Below, piece by piece: positions 40,940 to 49,252 of a DNA stretch of 64,000 bases (its first letter is position 1; every line of letters starts with the position of its first letter). The translations under genes were made by a program, and so were the position numbers. Source of the stretch: a bacterium (lineage in GTDB: Bacteria > Myxococcota > UBA727 > JAUIJE01); the NCBI GenBank assembly GCA_030431455.1, contig JAUIJE010000001.1:496001-560000 (forward strand). Reading direction: 5' to 3'. Under the pieces are notes generated by a model, which did not search any database, was not told the origin of the DNA, and saw only the letters and a program-made list of their open reading frames with translations.

Positions 40940-41965
40940 ATGTCCACCTCGACCATCCTCGACATTCAGCCCCTCGGCTTCCCGTGGAACCCGCCGGACC
41001 CGTTCCTGTTTTGTGTGCACCACGATGACCGGTACCCCGCGGGCAACGACAAGCTCGGGCCCGACCCCGCGCTGCTCCGGGGGCGCAACATCGGCATGGA
41101 CTTCGAGGGCAAGGACGGCTGGCGCATGTACCACGGCGACGTGGTGCCCGGCTTTCCCCAGCACCCGCACCGGGGGTTCGAGACCATCACCATGGTGCGC
41201 AAGGGCCGCATCGACCATTCCGATTCCCTCGGCGCCACCGCCCGCTTCGGGGGCGGGGACGTGCAATGGATGACCGCGGGCAAGGGCATTGTGCACAGCG
41301 AGATGTTCCCCTTGCTGCATGAGCGGGACGGCAACCACGTCGAGCTGTTTCAGATTTGGCTCAACCTCCCCCGCGCGGACAAGATGGTCGACCCCTACTT
41401 CTCCATGCTCTGGGCCGACACCATTCCCCAGGTCACCGTCACCGACGACGCCGGTCAAAAGAGCGTGGTCACCGTCGTGGCCGGACGCTTTGGGGACAAG
41501 TCGGCTCCGAAGCCGCCGCCCAACTCCTGGGCGGCGCGCCCGGAGGCCGACATCGCGATCTGGACCCTGGCCCTGGACCCCGGCGCGCGGCTGACCCTGC
41601 CCGCGGCCCAGGCAGAGACATTGCGGACGCTGTTTTTCTTCGAGGGCGACGGCCTGTACGTCGGCGAGACATCCATCGATGGACCGCACGGCATCGCGGT
41701 CCAGGCGGATCGGCCCGTGACCCTCACCGCGGGGCCGAGCCCCACCCAAATCCTGATGTTGCAGGGCCGCCCCATCGGCGAGCCGGTGGTGCAGCACGGG
41801 CCGTTCGTGATGAACACCGTCGACGAAATCCGCCAGGCCTACACCGACTACCAACGCACCCGTTTCGGGGGGTGGCCGTGGCCCTCGCACGGTCCGGTGC
41901 ACGCCCGCACCAAAGGCCGCTTCGCCAAACACGCCGATGGGCGCGTCGAGGAGCGCAAGGCGTAG
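40940..41965 (+). CDS. Pirin family protein
   Basis: A 341-residue double-cupin protein. The metal site is HPHRGFETI, with GDVQWMTAGKGIVHSEM just after it; the C-terminal cupin has the LFFFEGDGLYVGE strand. Pirins are iron proteins acting as redox-sensing co-regulators or quercetin dioxygenases; which applies cannot be told. The start is the ATG at 40940 with GGAGG upstream. It follows nth by 47 bases. Confidence 0.9.
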   Translation: MSTSTILDIQPLGFPWNPPDPFLFCVHHDDRYPAGNDKLGPDPALLRGRNIGMDFEGKDGWRMYHGDVVPGFPQHPHRGFETITMVRKGRIDHSDSLGATARFGGGDVQWMTAGKGIVHSEMFPLLHERDGNHVELFQIWLNLPRADKMVDPYFSMLWADTIPQVTVTDDAGQKSVVTVVAGRFGDKSAPKPPPNSWAARPEADIAIWTLALDPGARLTLPAAQAETLRTLFFFEGDGLYVGETSIDGPHGIAVQADRPVTLTAGPSPTQILMLQGRPIGEPVVQHGPFVMNTVDEIRQAYTDYQRTRFGGWPWPSHGPVHARTKGRFAKHADGRVEERKA

Positions 41966-41973
41966 GGCGCCCC

Positions 41974-42960
41974 TTACGGGTTGTAGCTGAGCTCGATGAA
42001 CTCGAACACGAACTGTCCGTTGCCGCTGGCGTCTGACCATTCCGAGATGCGCAGGCCGCCGCTGGTCAGGGCGGACGTGCCGGGGGTCGCCTCGGCATCG
42101 GCGACAACGTCCCAGTTGGGGGCGGCGTTGGCGGGGCCGGGGCTGTTGCGCTGGTAGGACTCGTCCTTGTCCCCCTCGATGGTGGGCCCGTCGATGAGGC
42201 TGCCCACCGGAGAGGTCAGGGCCCAGATTTCACCACCGTTGACGATGGGAATGCCCGCGTTGTTCGCCTCCGCCGAGAGGTAAACGACATTGGCGGCGAA
42301 GGTCACGCCCCACTTGGCCTCAAACTCGGACTCGGTGGCGTCGCGGCCGATGACCAGCACCCCCCCCGGCTGCAGCACGGTGCCGTCGGGGATGACCCCC
42401 ACTTGGGTGGGCGGGTTGTTCTCGCGGTTTTCGATGATGAACCCGCCGAGATCGATGGGGTCGCCATCGCCGTCGCCATCGCCATCGCCATCCCCGTCGC
42501 CGTCGCCGTCCCCGTCGCCGTCCCCGTCGCCCCCCAGGGGGACACAGCTGCCCACGTCGCAGGTGCAGCCGTCTTCGCAACCGGGTTCCAATGCACATTC
42601 ATTGTCATTTTCGCAAACCAGCGCGTTGGGGTCGTAACACTGGTGCGAGAAGCCATCGCAGAACTCCACCCCGGGGCAGTCGTCGCTGTTGCTGCACTCC
42701 GCCGGCGGGGGCACGCACGCGTCGTCGCGGCAGATGCGGCCCGCGGGGCAATCGAGCTTGGTCTGGCACTCGCCGGCCACACACACGCCGCCGATGCAGG
42801 TCATGTTCTCCGGGCACTCCGATACATCCGCGCACAGCTCGATGCCGCTGTCGGGGTCAGGCTCGCTCACCCCCGCGTCGTTGGCCGAGGTGCCGGTGGT
42901 GCACGCGACCGGAAGCAACAGGGGGAGCAACAGGGCAAAGCGCAGGATGGGCATGGGCAT
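41974..42960 (-). CDS. Cys-rich lipoprotein with GD linker and lamin-tail-like domain
   Basis: A 328-residue protein. The signal ends at a lipobox LPVAC near residue 20. Residues 40-145 form small disulfide modules (ECPENMTCIGGVC, DCPAGRICRDDAC). Twelve Gly-Asp pairs then lead to a beta domain (residues 168-328: IDLGGFIIENREN, LQPGGVLVIGRD) that resembles bacterial lamin-tail domains. The GD run would bind calcium or act as a stiff spacer. The protein is likely exposed at the surface. A second ATG two codons later is possible. Confidence 0.7.
   Translation of the reverse strand: MPMPILRFALLLPLLLPVACTTGTSANDAGVSEPDPDSGIELCADVSECPENMTCIGGVCVAGECQTKLDCPAGRICRDDACVPPPAECSNSDDCPGVEFCDGFSHQCYDPNALVCENDNECALEPGCEDGCTCDVGSCVPLGGDGDGDGDGDGDGDGDGDGDGDGDPIDLGGFIIENRENNPPTQVGVIPDGTVLQPGGVLVIGRDATESEFEAKWGVTFAANVVYLSAEANNAGIPIVNGGEIWALTSPVGSLIDGPTIEGDKDESYQRNSPGPANAAPNWDVVADAEATPGTSALTSGGLRISEWSDASGNGQFVFEFIELSYNP
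42460..42531 (-). repeat. Gly-Asp coding repeat, 12 units
   Basis: A 72-base run of six-base units (GTCGCC or variants on the + strand) that encodes twelve GD pairs in the lamin-tail lipoprotein. Confidence 0.85.
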
Positions 42961-43291
42961 ACCTAGGGGTACGCGGTCCGCACGCCCGGCTCAAGCGGGC
43001 GATGCGCGGGAGGGGCGGGTGGGCTTCCACGCCCACAGCTTTTTGACGCAGGCCCGCCCCTATTTTTTGACGCAGGCCCGCCCACCCCATTTTTTGACGC
43101 AGGCCCGCCCTCAGTTGGGTGGGCTTCCACGCCCACCCCCACCACCACGCGGGACAAACCCCTCTCGTGCCAGCTCAGAGCCAACCAAAATGTCCGCGCG
43201 CGCTTTGTCTATATCCGGCCGCCGCCGCCGCCATTTGCGGCGCACCCGAATTCCAAAATAAAAACAAACACTTGCCGAGATCTGCGCGCGC
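42961..43291. other. Intergenic region with a REP-like repeat block
   Basis: This 331-base gap has no credible gene. It holds the repeat block at 43017-43136 and, beyond it, a run of unstructured sequence with a GCCGCCGCCGCC stretch and an AT-rich patch (AATAAAAACAAAC) near 43257-43269. The flanking genes both read leftward, so it contains the promoter of the lamin-tail lipoprotein. Confidence 0.5.
43017..43136. repeat. REP-like block: three 20-base units between two hairpins
   Basis: The unit TTTTTGACGCAGGCCCGCCC occurs at 43040-43059, 43064-43083 and 43091-43110, identical each time. On both sides, exactly 100 bases apart, is GGGTGGGCTTCCACGCCCAC (43017-43036 and 43117-43136), whose GTGGGC and GCCCAC form a hairpin. 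Confidence 0.85.
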
Positions 43292-44419
43292 TCAGCGGTA
43301 CTTCTGCACCAGGAACACGATGGTGCCGATGAGCGCGGCCACGAACAGCGCAAAGCCCGCGATCTTCCAGATGCTCCAGGGCCGCTCGCCCCGGACTTGG
43401 CCGGTGCACGCGTTGATCGACACCTGGTAGGTCTTGTCGCCGTACCGGTACGCGAGCAGCCACACCGGCAGCAGCAAATGCTTGAACGTGATCGCGGAAA
43501 AAGCCGTGTCCAGCGCGTGCACGCGTTGTTCGTCGCCGCCGATGCGCTGGCGTGTCTCCCGCTCCACCGCGCGCTCCATTTTTTCTTTGGCCGACGCGAA
43601 GCCATCGCCGAGGGACACGTCGTAGGTCTGGGCCAAAAACCCGGCCATCACGTCGGGGGCGAAGGGAATCAGCTTGTCGAAGGGCCACGGCTCCAACGAC
43701 TCGAGCAGCTTTTTCGGCAGGCGCTGCACCGCGCTGATCAGCACGTCGTCGAAAAACGTATTGAACGAGCCGGACACGTAGGTCCAGTCCGTGCGCCGCT
43801 CCTGGCGTTCCTCGCCGTCGCCGTCCTCGACGGTCACGTAGTAGTGGTCGCCGCGTTCGCCTTCATATTCATTGTGGGTGAGCGCGTCGTAGGTCCAATA
43901 GGGCAGGTACACCCCGGAGAACTGACCCTGTACGCCGCGTTTTTTGAACGTGCCGGGCGCAAACCAACGGCTGCTGACCCATTTCTTGAGCTCGTTTTGG
44001 GCCCGGGGCTTGTCGACCTCGAAGGGCAACATGCCGTGCGCGGGGATGCGGTTTTCCGCGCGGTGCACCGCGTCGCGCGAAATGGGCCCGCCGCAATAGC
44101 TGCAGTGGGTCGCCGTCAATGTCCCTGCAAACTGCACGGTGGCGCCGCAGGTGGTGCAGGTGACCTCGCTGTCGAGACCGGCCGCGGGTTCGATCGAACC
44201 TTCGGATTCGATCTTGTGCAGCATGGCCACGAAGTCTTGCTCGGCCACGTCCCCGTCGGGGATGAGCACCGCGCGCTCATGCCCGCAGTGTCCACAGGTG
44301 AGCTTCTGTTGGCCGGGGGAGAACGCGAGCTTGGCCCCGCACTGGTCGCACGGGTACTCGCGGGGCGCTTCTGCGTCCCGCCCCGCGAGCGGCGTGGTCG
44401 TCGTGCCGAGGCCGCTCAT
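43292..44419 (-). CDS. Double zinc-ribbon membrane protein, paralogue of the gene at 49249
   Basis: A 375-residue protein. Two zinc ribbons lie at the N-terminus (YPCDQCGAK with LTCGHCGHE, and CTTCGATV with CSYCGG). A long domain follows with VDKPRAQNELKKWVSSRWFAPG, YLPYWTYDALTHNEYEGERG and PDVMAGFLAQTYDVSL, and one membrane segment is at the C-terminus (AGFALFVAALIGTIVFLV). The same plan recurs in the gene at 49249. Related ribbon proteins sit beside SPFH genes in other bacteria and are sometimes misnamed PriA. It starts seven bases after the SPFH gene ends, so they form an operon. Confidence 0.75.
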   Translation of the reverse strand: MSGLGTTTTPLAGRDAEAPREYPCDQCGAKLAFSPGQQKLTCGHCGHERAVLIPDGDVAEQDFVAMLHKIESEGSIEPAAGLDSEVTCTTCGATVQFAGTLTATHCSYCGGPISRDAVHRAENRIPAHGMLPFEVDKPRAQNELKKWVSSRWFAPGTFKKRGVQGQFSGVYLPYWTYDALTHNEYEGERGDHYYVTVEDGDGEERQERRTDWTYVSGSFNTFFDDVLISAVQRLPKKLLESLEPWPFDKLIPFAPDVMAGFLAQTYDVSLGDGFASAKEKMERAVERETRQRIGGDEQRVHALDTAFSAITFKHLLLPVWLLAYRYGDKTYQVSINACTGQVRGERPWSIWKIAGFALFVAALIGTIVFLVQKYR

Positions 44420-44426
44420 GGCCGGC

Positions 44427-45572
44427 TCAGCCTTCGGGCATCGGGGGCGGACCGCCCGCGCCACCGGGCATCGGGGGCGGGCTGCCGGCCGCGAACAGCG
44501 ACGCGAGCTGCGGGACCTGACCGGCCTTTTGCCAGCCGGGCATGCCGTTGGCCCACACCAATGTCTCTGCGTTGACCTGGCCGGACTGGACCGCGGTCTG
44601 CAGCTGGCCGGTCTGCATCTGCACCTGTTGGCCGTTGACCCCGACGTGCCAGACCTGATTCGGCGCGGCCATGCCCGGCATCGGCGGCGGCGCGCCTTGC
44701 CCGCCCATGTTCGGCATCATCGCGCCGGCCATCTGTTGGCCCATCATCATGCCCGCGCCGAGCCCGACGCCGGCGCCGGCCATGTTGCCCCCCGAGGGGT
44801 TGTTGGCCGCGGCCATCATCGCGTTGGCGGCTTGGTACTGCTGGTACTGGCCCATGTTGCCGATGATGCCCATCTCGCCGCGGGTATCGAGGGCTTTTTC
44901 GAGCTTGGGCGGCAGCGAGATGTTCTCGATGGTGAACTTCACCAGCGCCAGCCCCATGGACTTGAACTCGAGGTCCATCGCGCCTTGGGCTTTGGTCCCG
45001 ATCTCCATGTAGTTGGCCGCGAGATCCAATGCAGGCACTTTGGACGCGCCGAGCACATGGGTGAACGCGGAGATGAGCCGCGACTTCAAGGTCTCTTCGA
45101 TCTCGTCGGTGGTGAAGTGGCCGTCGGTGCCGACGATCTCTTCCATGAACTTCTTGGGGTCGTCGACGCGCAGGCTGTACATCCCGAACGCCCGCAGGCG
45201 CACCGCGCCGAAGTCGGCGTCGCGCAACATGATGGGGTTCTTCGTGCCCCACTTGAGGTCGGGGTATTGCTTGGTGTTGACGAAGTAGATCTCGGCCTTG
45301 AACGGCGACTCAAAGCCGTACTTCCAACCCTTGATGCGGGTCAGCACCGGCATGTTCTGCGTCGACAACGTGTGCAGGCCAGGGCCGAACACATCCGCGA
45401 TCTGCCCTTCGTTGACGAACACCGCGGCTTGTCCCTGCCGCACGGTGAGCTTGGCCCCCATCTTGATTTCGTGGTCGTCGTCGGGGAAGCGCCACACCAA
45501 CGTGTCGTTGGAGTCGTCGAGCCACTCGATGATCTCGATGAGCTGGCTTTTGATGAAGGAGAGGATTCCCAT
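44427..45572 (-). CDS. SPFH (virion-core-like, YdjI-type) protein with GYF_2 domain
   Basis: A 381-residue protein. An N-terminal helix (GILSFIKSQLIEIIEWLDDS) leads to the SPFH/Band-7 domain with LTVRQGQAAVFVNEGQI, TIKNPIMLRDAD-like TKNPIMLRDADFGAVRLRA, and a long helical part. A Gly/Met/Pro-rich linker precedes a C-terminal GYF_2 domain (WHVGVNGQQVQMQTGQLQ, ETLVWANGMPGW). In Bacillus YdjI of this type joins a membrane stress response with PspA and a zinc-ribbon protein. AGGAGG lies upstream of the ATG. It sits between two zinc-ribbon genes. Confidence 0.88.
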   Translation of the reverse strand: MGILSFIKSQLIEIIEWLDDSNDTLVWRFPDDDHEIKMGAKLTVRQGQAAVFVNEGQIADVFGPGLHTLSTQNMPVLTRIKGWKYGFESPFKAEIYFVNTKQYPDLKWGTKNPIMLRDADFGAVRLRAFGMYSLRVDDPKKFMEEIVGTDGHFTTDEIEETLKSRLISAFTHVLGASKVPALDLAANYMEIGTKAQGAMDLEFKSMGLALVKFTIENISLPPKLEKALDTRGEMGIIGNMGQYQQYQAANAMMAAANNPSGGNMAGAGVGLGAGMMMGQQMAGAMMPNMGGQGAPPPMPGMAAPNQVWHVGVNGQQVQMQTGQLQTAVQSGQVNAETLVWANGMPGWQKAGQVPQLASLFAAGSPPPMPGGAGGPPPMPEG

Positions 45573-45625
45573 GATGACCTCCTGAAGTCGGGACGGCGCG
45601 AGGTTGGATCGCGACGCCGGGTCTT

Positions 45626-46552
45626 TCAAGCGTCGGCGAGGATGGCGGTGGTGTCCCGCACCACACCGAGCTTGTCCTCAATCTGTTGCCGAAGGTCCTC
45701 GCCGGCAAGGGTCTTTTCGGTCCGCTCGATCTCGGCCTCGATCTGTTCGGCCAGGGCCGCCAAGTCTCTAAGTGCTTGAAAGTACTCGTCTTTTTCACGG
45801 CCGGCGGCGAGCTTGCGGGCGATGGCGAGCGCCTCATCGCGCAGATCGTCCAGGCTGTCGTCGAGGGCTTGCGCCGAGGCGGCCACCAGGTCGTCCTGGG
45901 CCAGGCGCAGGCTCGCCGCCGCCGAGGCGGCGATGGCGGTGGCGAAAGGCACCCGCGCCGCCTCCGGCAGGTCCTTGTGCACCGCGCGCGCGGCCGCGAA
46001 GTCGTCGGCGTACACGATGGCGCTCTCGTCGGGGGCGGGGAGCAAGTGGTCGTCGGCCACCGGTTTGCGGCGGCGCAGGGCGAGCACGGCGCCGGCGGTG
46101 AGCCCGGCCAGGCCCCCGCCGAGCAAGTCGAGGGCGATCAGCCCGGGAAAGGCCACGTAGGCGCCCGCGCCGACCGCGACCCCCACGGTGAGCGCCAGCG
46201 GCGACAGCATCGCGCGGGTCCCGACCCGGTCGGCGCCCTGCTCGACCCGGGCCTTGATCGGGATGCGCGCGAACCGGGCGGCGAGGGCGGCGGCGATGTC
46301 GGGGTCGAGCCCCTGGACGAGCACGAGGTTGCCGCGGGCCATGCCCTTTTCGTGGTGCACGGTGTCCGCGCCGGGGAAATACAGGGCGATGAGCTCGAGG
46401 GCGGCTTGGCGAAAGGCGCTCGATGCCACCTCGGGCAGCACCACCGCGCGGTCTCCCGTCGAGGGCACGAGGGTGAGCCCGCCACAATGGCGGCACAGGC
46501 CGGAGAAATCTGCGGCGGGTTTTTCGCAACGCAAACAGCGCGGGCCGGGCAT
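45626..46552 (-). CDS. Zinc-ribbon membrane protein, first gene of the SPFH operon
   Basis: A 308-residue protein. An N-terminal ribbon (CLRCEKPAADFSGLCRHCGG) is followed by a domain with ALELIALYFPGADTVHH, then two adjacent hydrophobic segments (about 118-160: LALTVGVAVGAGAYVAFPGLIALDLLGGGLAG), and a long coiled-coil end (residues 195-300). The start is uncertain; the ATG at 46552 before PGPRCLRCEK is chosen, and the frame stays open another 21 codons. The SPFH gene begins 53 bases after its stop. It diverges from the B-box gene. Confidence 0.65.
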   Translation of the reverse strand: MPGPRCLRCEKPAADFSGLCRHCGGLTLVPSTGDRAVVLPEVASSAFRQAALELIALYFPGADTVHHEKGMARGNLVLVQGLDPDIAAALAARFARIPIKARVEQGADRVGTRAMLSPLALTVGVAVGAGAYVAFPGLIALDLLGGGLAGLTAGAVLALRRRKPVADDHLLPAPDESAIVYADDFAAARAVHKDLPEAARVPFATAIAASAAASLRLAQDDLVAASAQALDDSLDDLRDEALAIARKLAAGREKDEYFQALRDLAALAEQIEAEIERTEKTLAGEDLRQQIEDKLGVVRDTTAILADA

Positions 46553-46660
46553 GCGCGAGGGGCTCGCACGCTGGGCCGGGGCGTTCAAGCCGGCGCGGCG
46601 GTCAAAAACGGACAAGCGGCGGGCGGGACACTACAGTGGGGGGCAGGAGCCGAAAGCCGC

Positions 46661-47101
46661 ATGAACTGTTTTTACCACTACGATGTGCCCGCGGTCGGCG
46701 TGTGCCGCTCCTGCGGCAAAGGCGTGTGCCGCGACTGCGCCGCCGAGGTCAAAAACGGCATCGCCTGCCGGGACATGTGTGAAGAGCGCGTCGAGTTGCT
46801 CAACGCCATCGTCGACAACAACAGCCGGGTGGTGAAGGTGGCCAAGCTGCAGAGCCGCCGCGCGGGGCGGGCGCTGCTCTTTTTCGGCGCCGCCTTCGGG
46901 GCGGCCGGGGTCGCGTTGCTCCCGCAATCGGTGGTGCTCGGCGGCATCATGACCGCGCTGGGCGCGATGTACGGCTACTTTGGCTACAGCCGCATCAAGG
47001 AGCAAAAAGCGCTCCGGGTGCCCGGCGAAGAGGCCAAACACGCCATGGCCAGCTTCCAGTTGCCCCCGGGCTCGCTCGACGACGACCCCCAGACTTCGTG
47101 A
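46661..47101 (+). CDS. B-box-type zinc-finger membrane protein
   Basis: A 146-residue protein with a zinc finger at the N-terminus: MNCFYHYDVPAVGVCRSCGKGVCRDCA, the C-x2-H, C-x2-C and C-x2-C spacing of bacterial B-box proteins (residues 1-40). Two membrane segments follow at about 70-110 (ALLFFGAAFGAAGVALL and VLGGIMTALGAMYGYFGY). CAGGAG precedes the ATG. Such fingers occur beside PspA/SPFH-type genes in many bacteria. It lies between the SPFH operon and a TerB-like gene. Confidence 0.75.
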   Translation: MNCFYHYDVPAVGVCRSCGKGVCRDCAAEVKNGIACRDMCEERVELLNAIVDNNSRVVKVAKLQSRRAGRALLFFGAAFGAAGVALLPQSVVLGGIMTALGAMYGYFGYSRIKEQKALRVPGEEAKHAMASFQLPPGSLDDDPQTS

Positions 47102-47168
47102 TCGGCTTGCGCCGGGCCACTTGACGGGCCGGCGGCCTGACCCGATAACGCCGGCCGGAGGTTCGCCC

Positions 47169-47528
47169 ATGGCCCAGACTGATCTCACCGACGAGCAAAT
47201 CACCACCTTCGCCGCCGGGCTGTACCAGCTCGCGGTGGTCGACGGCGTCGACGAGAGCGAAGTCCAAGTGATCAAGGACTTCCTTCAAGAGGTCGGCCAA
47301 GAGGACAAGATCGGGGCGGTGGACCGGCTGGAGTTCGACCCCGCGATGCTGCCCTGGGTGTTCGAGACGAGTTTTTTGCGCCGGGTGTTCTTGAAGACGT
47401 GTTGGGCGCTGGTCAAGGCCGACAACAAGGTGTCCGACAAGGAGCGCGATCTGATTCAGCAGTACGCCGCCGAGCTCGGGCTCGAGGCGGAGCTGAAGTC
47501 ACTCGAGGCCGACGCCGGCGGGCTGTGA
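47169..47528 (+). CDS. TerB-like helical protein
   Basis: A 119-residue all-helical protein. Two blocks, FAAGLYQLAVVDGVDESEVQVIKDFL and WALVKADNKVSDKERDLIQQYAAELGL (positions 15-45 and 80-110), share the A-x-x-DG-x-x-x-x-E pattern of TerB and related tellurite-resistance proteins, which occur in membrane stress and defence systems. GGAGGT lies upstream of the ATG. It follows the B-box gene by 67 bases. A two-way terminator separates it from the rhodanese gene. Confidence 0.72.
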   Translation: MAQTDLTDEQITTFAAGLYQLAVVDGVDESEVQVIKDFLQEVGQEDKIGAVDRLEFDPAMLPWVFETSFLRRVFLKTCWALVKADNKVSDKERDLIQQYAAELGLEAELKSLEADAGGL

Positions 47529-47600
47529 CCGCGGCGGACCCGGCCGACGGCCGGCCGGCATGTCATCGCCGTCATGCCTAAACATTGTAAAAACCGCAGA

Positions 47601-47630
47601 AAAAAAGCGCCCCGGTCAGGGCGCTTTTTT
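47601..47630. terminator. Two-way terminator between TerB-like and rhodanese genes
   Basis: AAAAAAGCGCCC/GGGCGCTTTTTT around loop CGGTCA. The A-run on the left and T-run on the right make it work in both directions between convergent genes. Confidence 0.92.
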
Positions 47631-47649
47631 GGCTTCTTCGGCCGACCGC

Positions 47650-48108
47650 TCAGCTGCGCGGGGTGGCGGTGGACTGGCCGGCGTCTTTCCAGCCTTTGAT
47701 GCCCACCGGGAGCACGCGCACGTCGGTGTAGCCGTCTTTCAGCGCACGCTTGGCCGCGGTCTTGGACGCGCTGCACTTGGTGTTGGAGCAGTAGAACACC
47801 TGGGTCTTGGCTTTGTCTTGGCCGAGCACCTTGGTGTCGTACTTGGCCGACGACGTGAGCATCACGCTGCCGGGGATCACGCCCATGCTGGCGCGGGTCT
47901 TGTCACTGTTGACGTCGACGGTCTGTACGGTCGCGCCTTTGCTCTTGGCGTTCTGTTGCATGAGGTCGGCGAGCTCCGCCACCGTGACCTTCTTGATCGC
48001 GGGCTTCTTGTCGTTCTGCGCGGTGGTGGCTTTGTCGCCCCCACAGGCGAGGGTGGGCACCGCGAACGCGAGGGTGGACAGGGCGACGGCCGAGAGGATG
48101 AAACGCAT
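47650..48108 (-). CDS. Exported rhodanese-like lipoprotein
   Basis: A 152-residue protein. The signal ends near TLAC at residue 22, so it may be a lipoprotein. The rhodanese domain has VAELADLMQ, VQTVDVNSD, IPGSVML and the active-site loop VFYCSNTKCSAS with the likely catalytic Cys followed by a second Cys four residues later, then VRVLPVGIKGWKDAG. A rhodanese outside the cytoplasm may handle sulfane sulfur. The start is the ATG at 48108. It stands alone between two zinc-ribbon operons. Confidence 0.85.
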   Translation of the reverse strand: MRFILSAVALSTLAFAVPTLACGGDKATTAQNDKKPAIKKVTVAELADLMQQNAKSKGATVQTVDVNSDKTRASMGVIPGSVMLTSSAKYDTKVLGQDKAKTQVFYCSNTKCSASKTAAKRALKDGYTDVRVLPVGIKGWKDAGQSTATPRS

Positions 48109-48202
48109 CGAAAACTCCTTGGGCTCAAAAACCGGGTGAAAACACCCTAACCGCAGACGCCGCCGGGCGCAGGAGTGTTTCAACCGACGTGGATCAGGGC
48201 CG

Positions 48203-49252
48203 TCACCCCGCGGTCTGGTTGTCCAGCTTCGCGCTCTCGGGGAGCAGGCGGGGCCCGAGGAACAGGATCATGGCCGCGATCATCACCACCAGGGGGGGCG
48301 GGATGAGCCCGGTCGGGTTCCAGACGCCCACCGCGCCGAGCGCGACCGCGGCCAGGCGCGTGCCCCACCGGGCGAGGGTGAGCTTTTTGTGGTCCGCGCA
48401 GAGCTCGCCGCGCATCGCCCCCGACGGGCCGTGGACCCGGATGTGGCGGATCGCGCCCCGGCTGTCTTGGTAGTGGGTGGTCCACAGCGGGGTGAGCAGC
48501 AGGGTCCAATTCTGGTTGTCGTAGCGGGCGTCGATCTTGACGTTCTGGATGTGCTGGGCGCCGCAGGCCGCTTGCACCAACTGCGTGATCTCCTCGTCGA
48601 GGCTGTCTTGGGCGCGGTTCCAGGCCTCGGCCTGCGAGAGGTTGGGCAGCATCACCGCCCCCTGGGCCACGTCCCCGGGTTGGTACGGCCGGTGGTCATC
48701 GCCGTCGAGGGGGCCGAGCACGCTCTCGATGCGGCGGTGCTCCACCAGGGCGGGTGCAGGTACATTGTCGATGTGCCGGGCCAAGGTGCCGTGGCGCGGC
48801 TCCCAATCGATGTGGGTGCGGTTGATCTTCTGTACGTCCCATCCGCCGGCCACGCGGCGTTCGCGGTGGGTCTCGACGTCGTAGTCAAACCCCGCCTGGC
48901 ACGACCAGGACCCGTGCACGTCGCTGTCCACCTGCCACCGGCACACGAACACCGCGCGCAAGCGGTCTTCCAAGCGCCGGGGGTCGAGGTCAGGGGGACG
49001 CAACGCGGCGGGGATGCGCGCGAGGGCGCGGCGCAGGGTGCGGGCCACCGCCTCGCGGGAGGCGGCGTTGGTTCGGATGTGTTCGGGCGCGGGCACGCGA
49101 AAGGACGCCTCGGAGAGCGTTCCGGTGGTGCCGCACCAGGGGCATTGGGTCGCTTGGGGCGCGGGAAGCAACCAGCGACATTGGCAGGCGGCGCAGGCCC
49201 GGGCCAGGTGGTCGACGCCCCAGGACGCGCCGGTGCTCGGGAGCGCGGTCAT
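48203..49252 (-). CDS. Zinc-ribbon protein with C-terminal membrane segments
   Basis: A 349-residue protein. An N-terminal ribbon (ACAACQCRW with QCPWCGTTG, residues 18-42) precedes a domain with RPPDLDPRRLEDRLRAVFVCRWQ, WSCQAGFDYDVETHRERR and TLLLTPLWTTHYQDSRG, a plan shared in part with its neighbour. Two membrane segments lie at about 300-335 (LAAVALGAVGVW and PPLVVMIAAMILFLGP). The ATG overlaps the stop of the upstream gene (ATGA), so it is translated together with that double-ribbon protein. The function is not known. Confidence 0.7.
   Translation of the reverse strand: MTALPSTGASWGVDHLARACAACQCRWLLPAPQATQCPWCGTTGTLSEASFRVPAPEHIRTNAASREAVARTLRRALARIPAALRPPDLDPRRLEDRLRAVFVCRWQVDSDVHGSWSCQAGFDYDVETHRERRVAGGWDVQKINRTHIDWEPRHGTLARHIDNVPAPALVEHRRIESVLGPLDGDDHRPYQPGDVAQGAVMLPNLSQAEAWNRAQDSLDEEITQLVQAACGAQHIQNVKIDARYDNQNWTLLLTPLWTTHYQDSRGAIRHIRVHGPSGAMRGELCADHKKLTLARWGTRLAAVALGAVGVWNPTGLIPPPLVVMIAAMILFLGPRLLPESAKLDNQTAG

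Noticed and set aside
43040-43110. Three identical 20-base units considered as a CRISPR array
   Set aside because: The spacers are 4 and 7 bases, far too short, no cas gene is near, and flanking hairpins fit a REP-like element.
43292-44419. Annotation of the zinc-ribbon protein as helicase PriA
   Set aside because: There are no helicase motifs; only the ribbon cysteines resemble PriA. A C-terminal membrane segment also argues against it.
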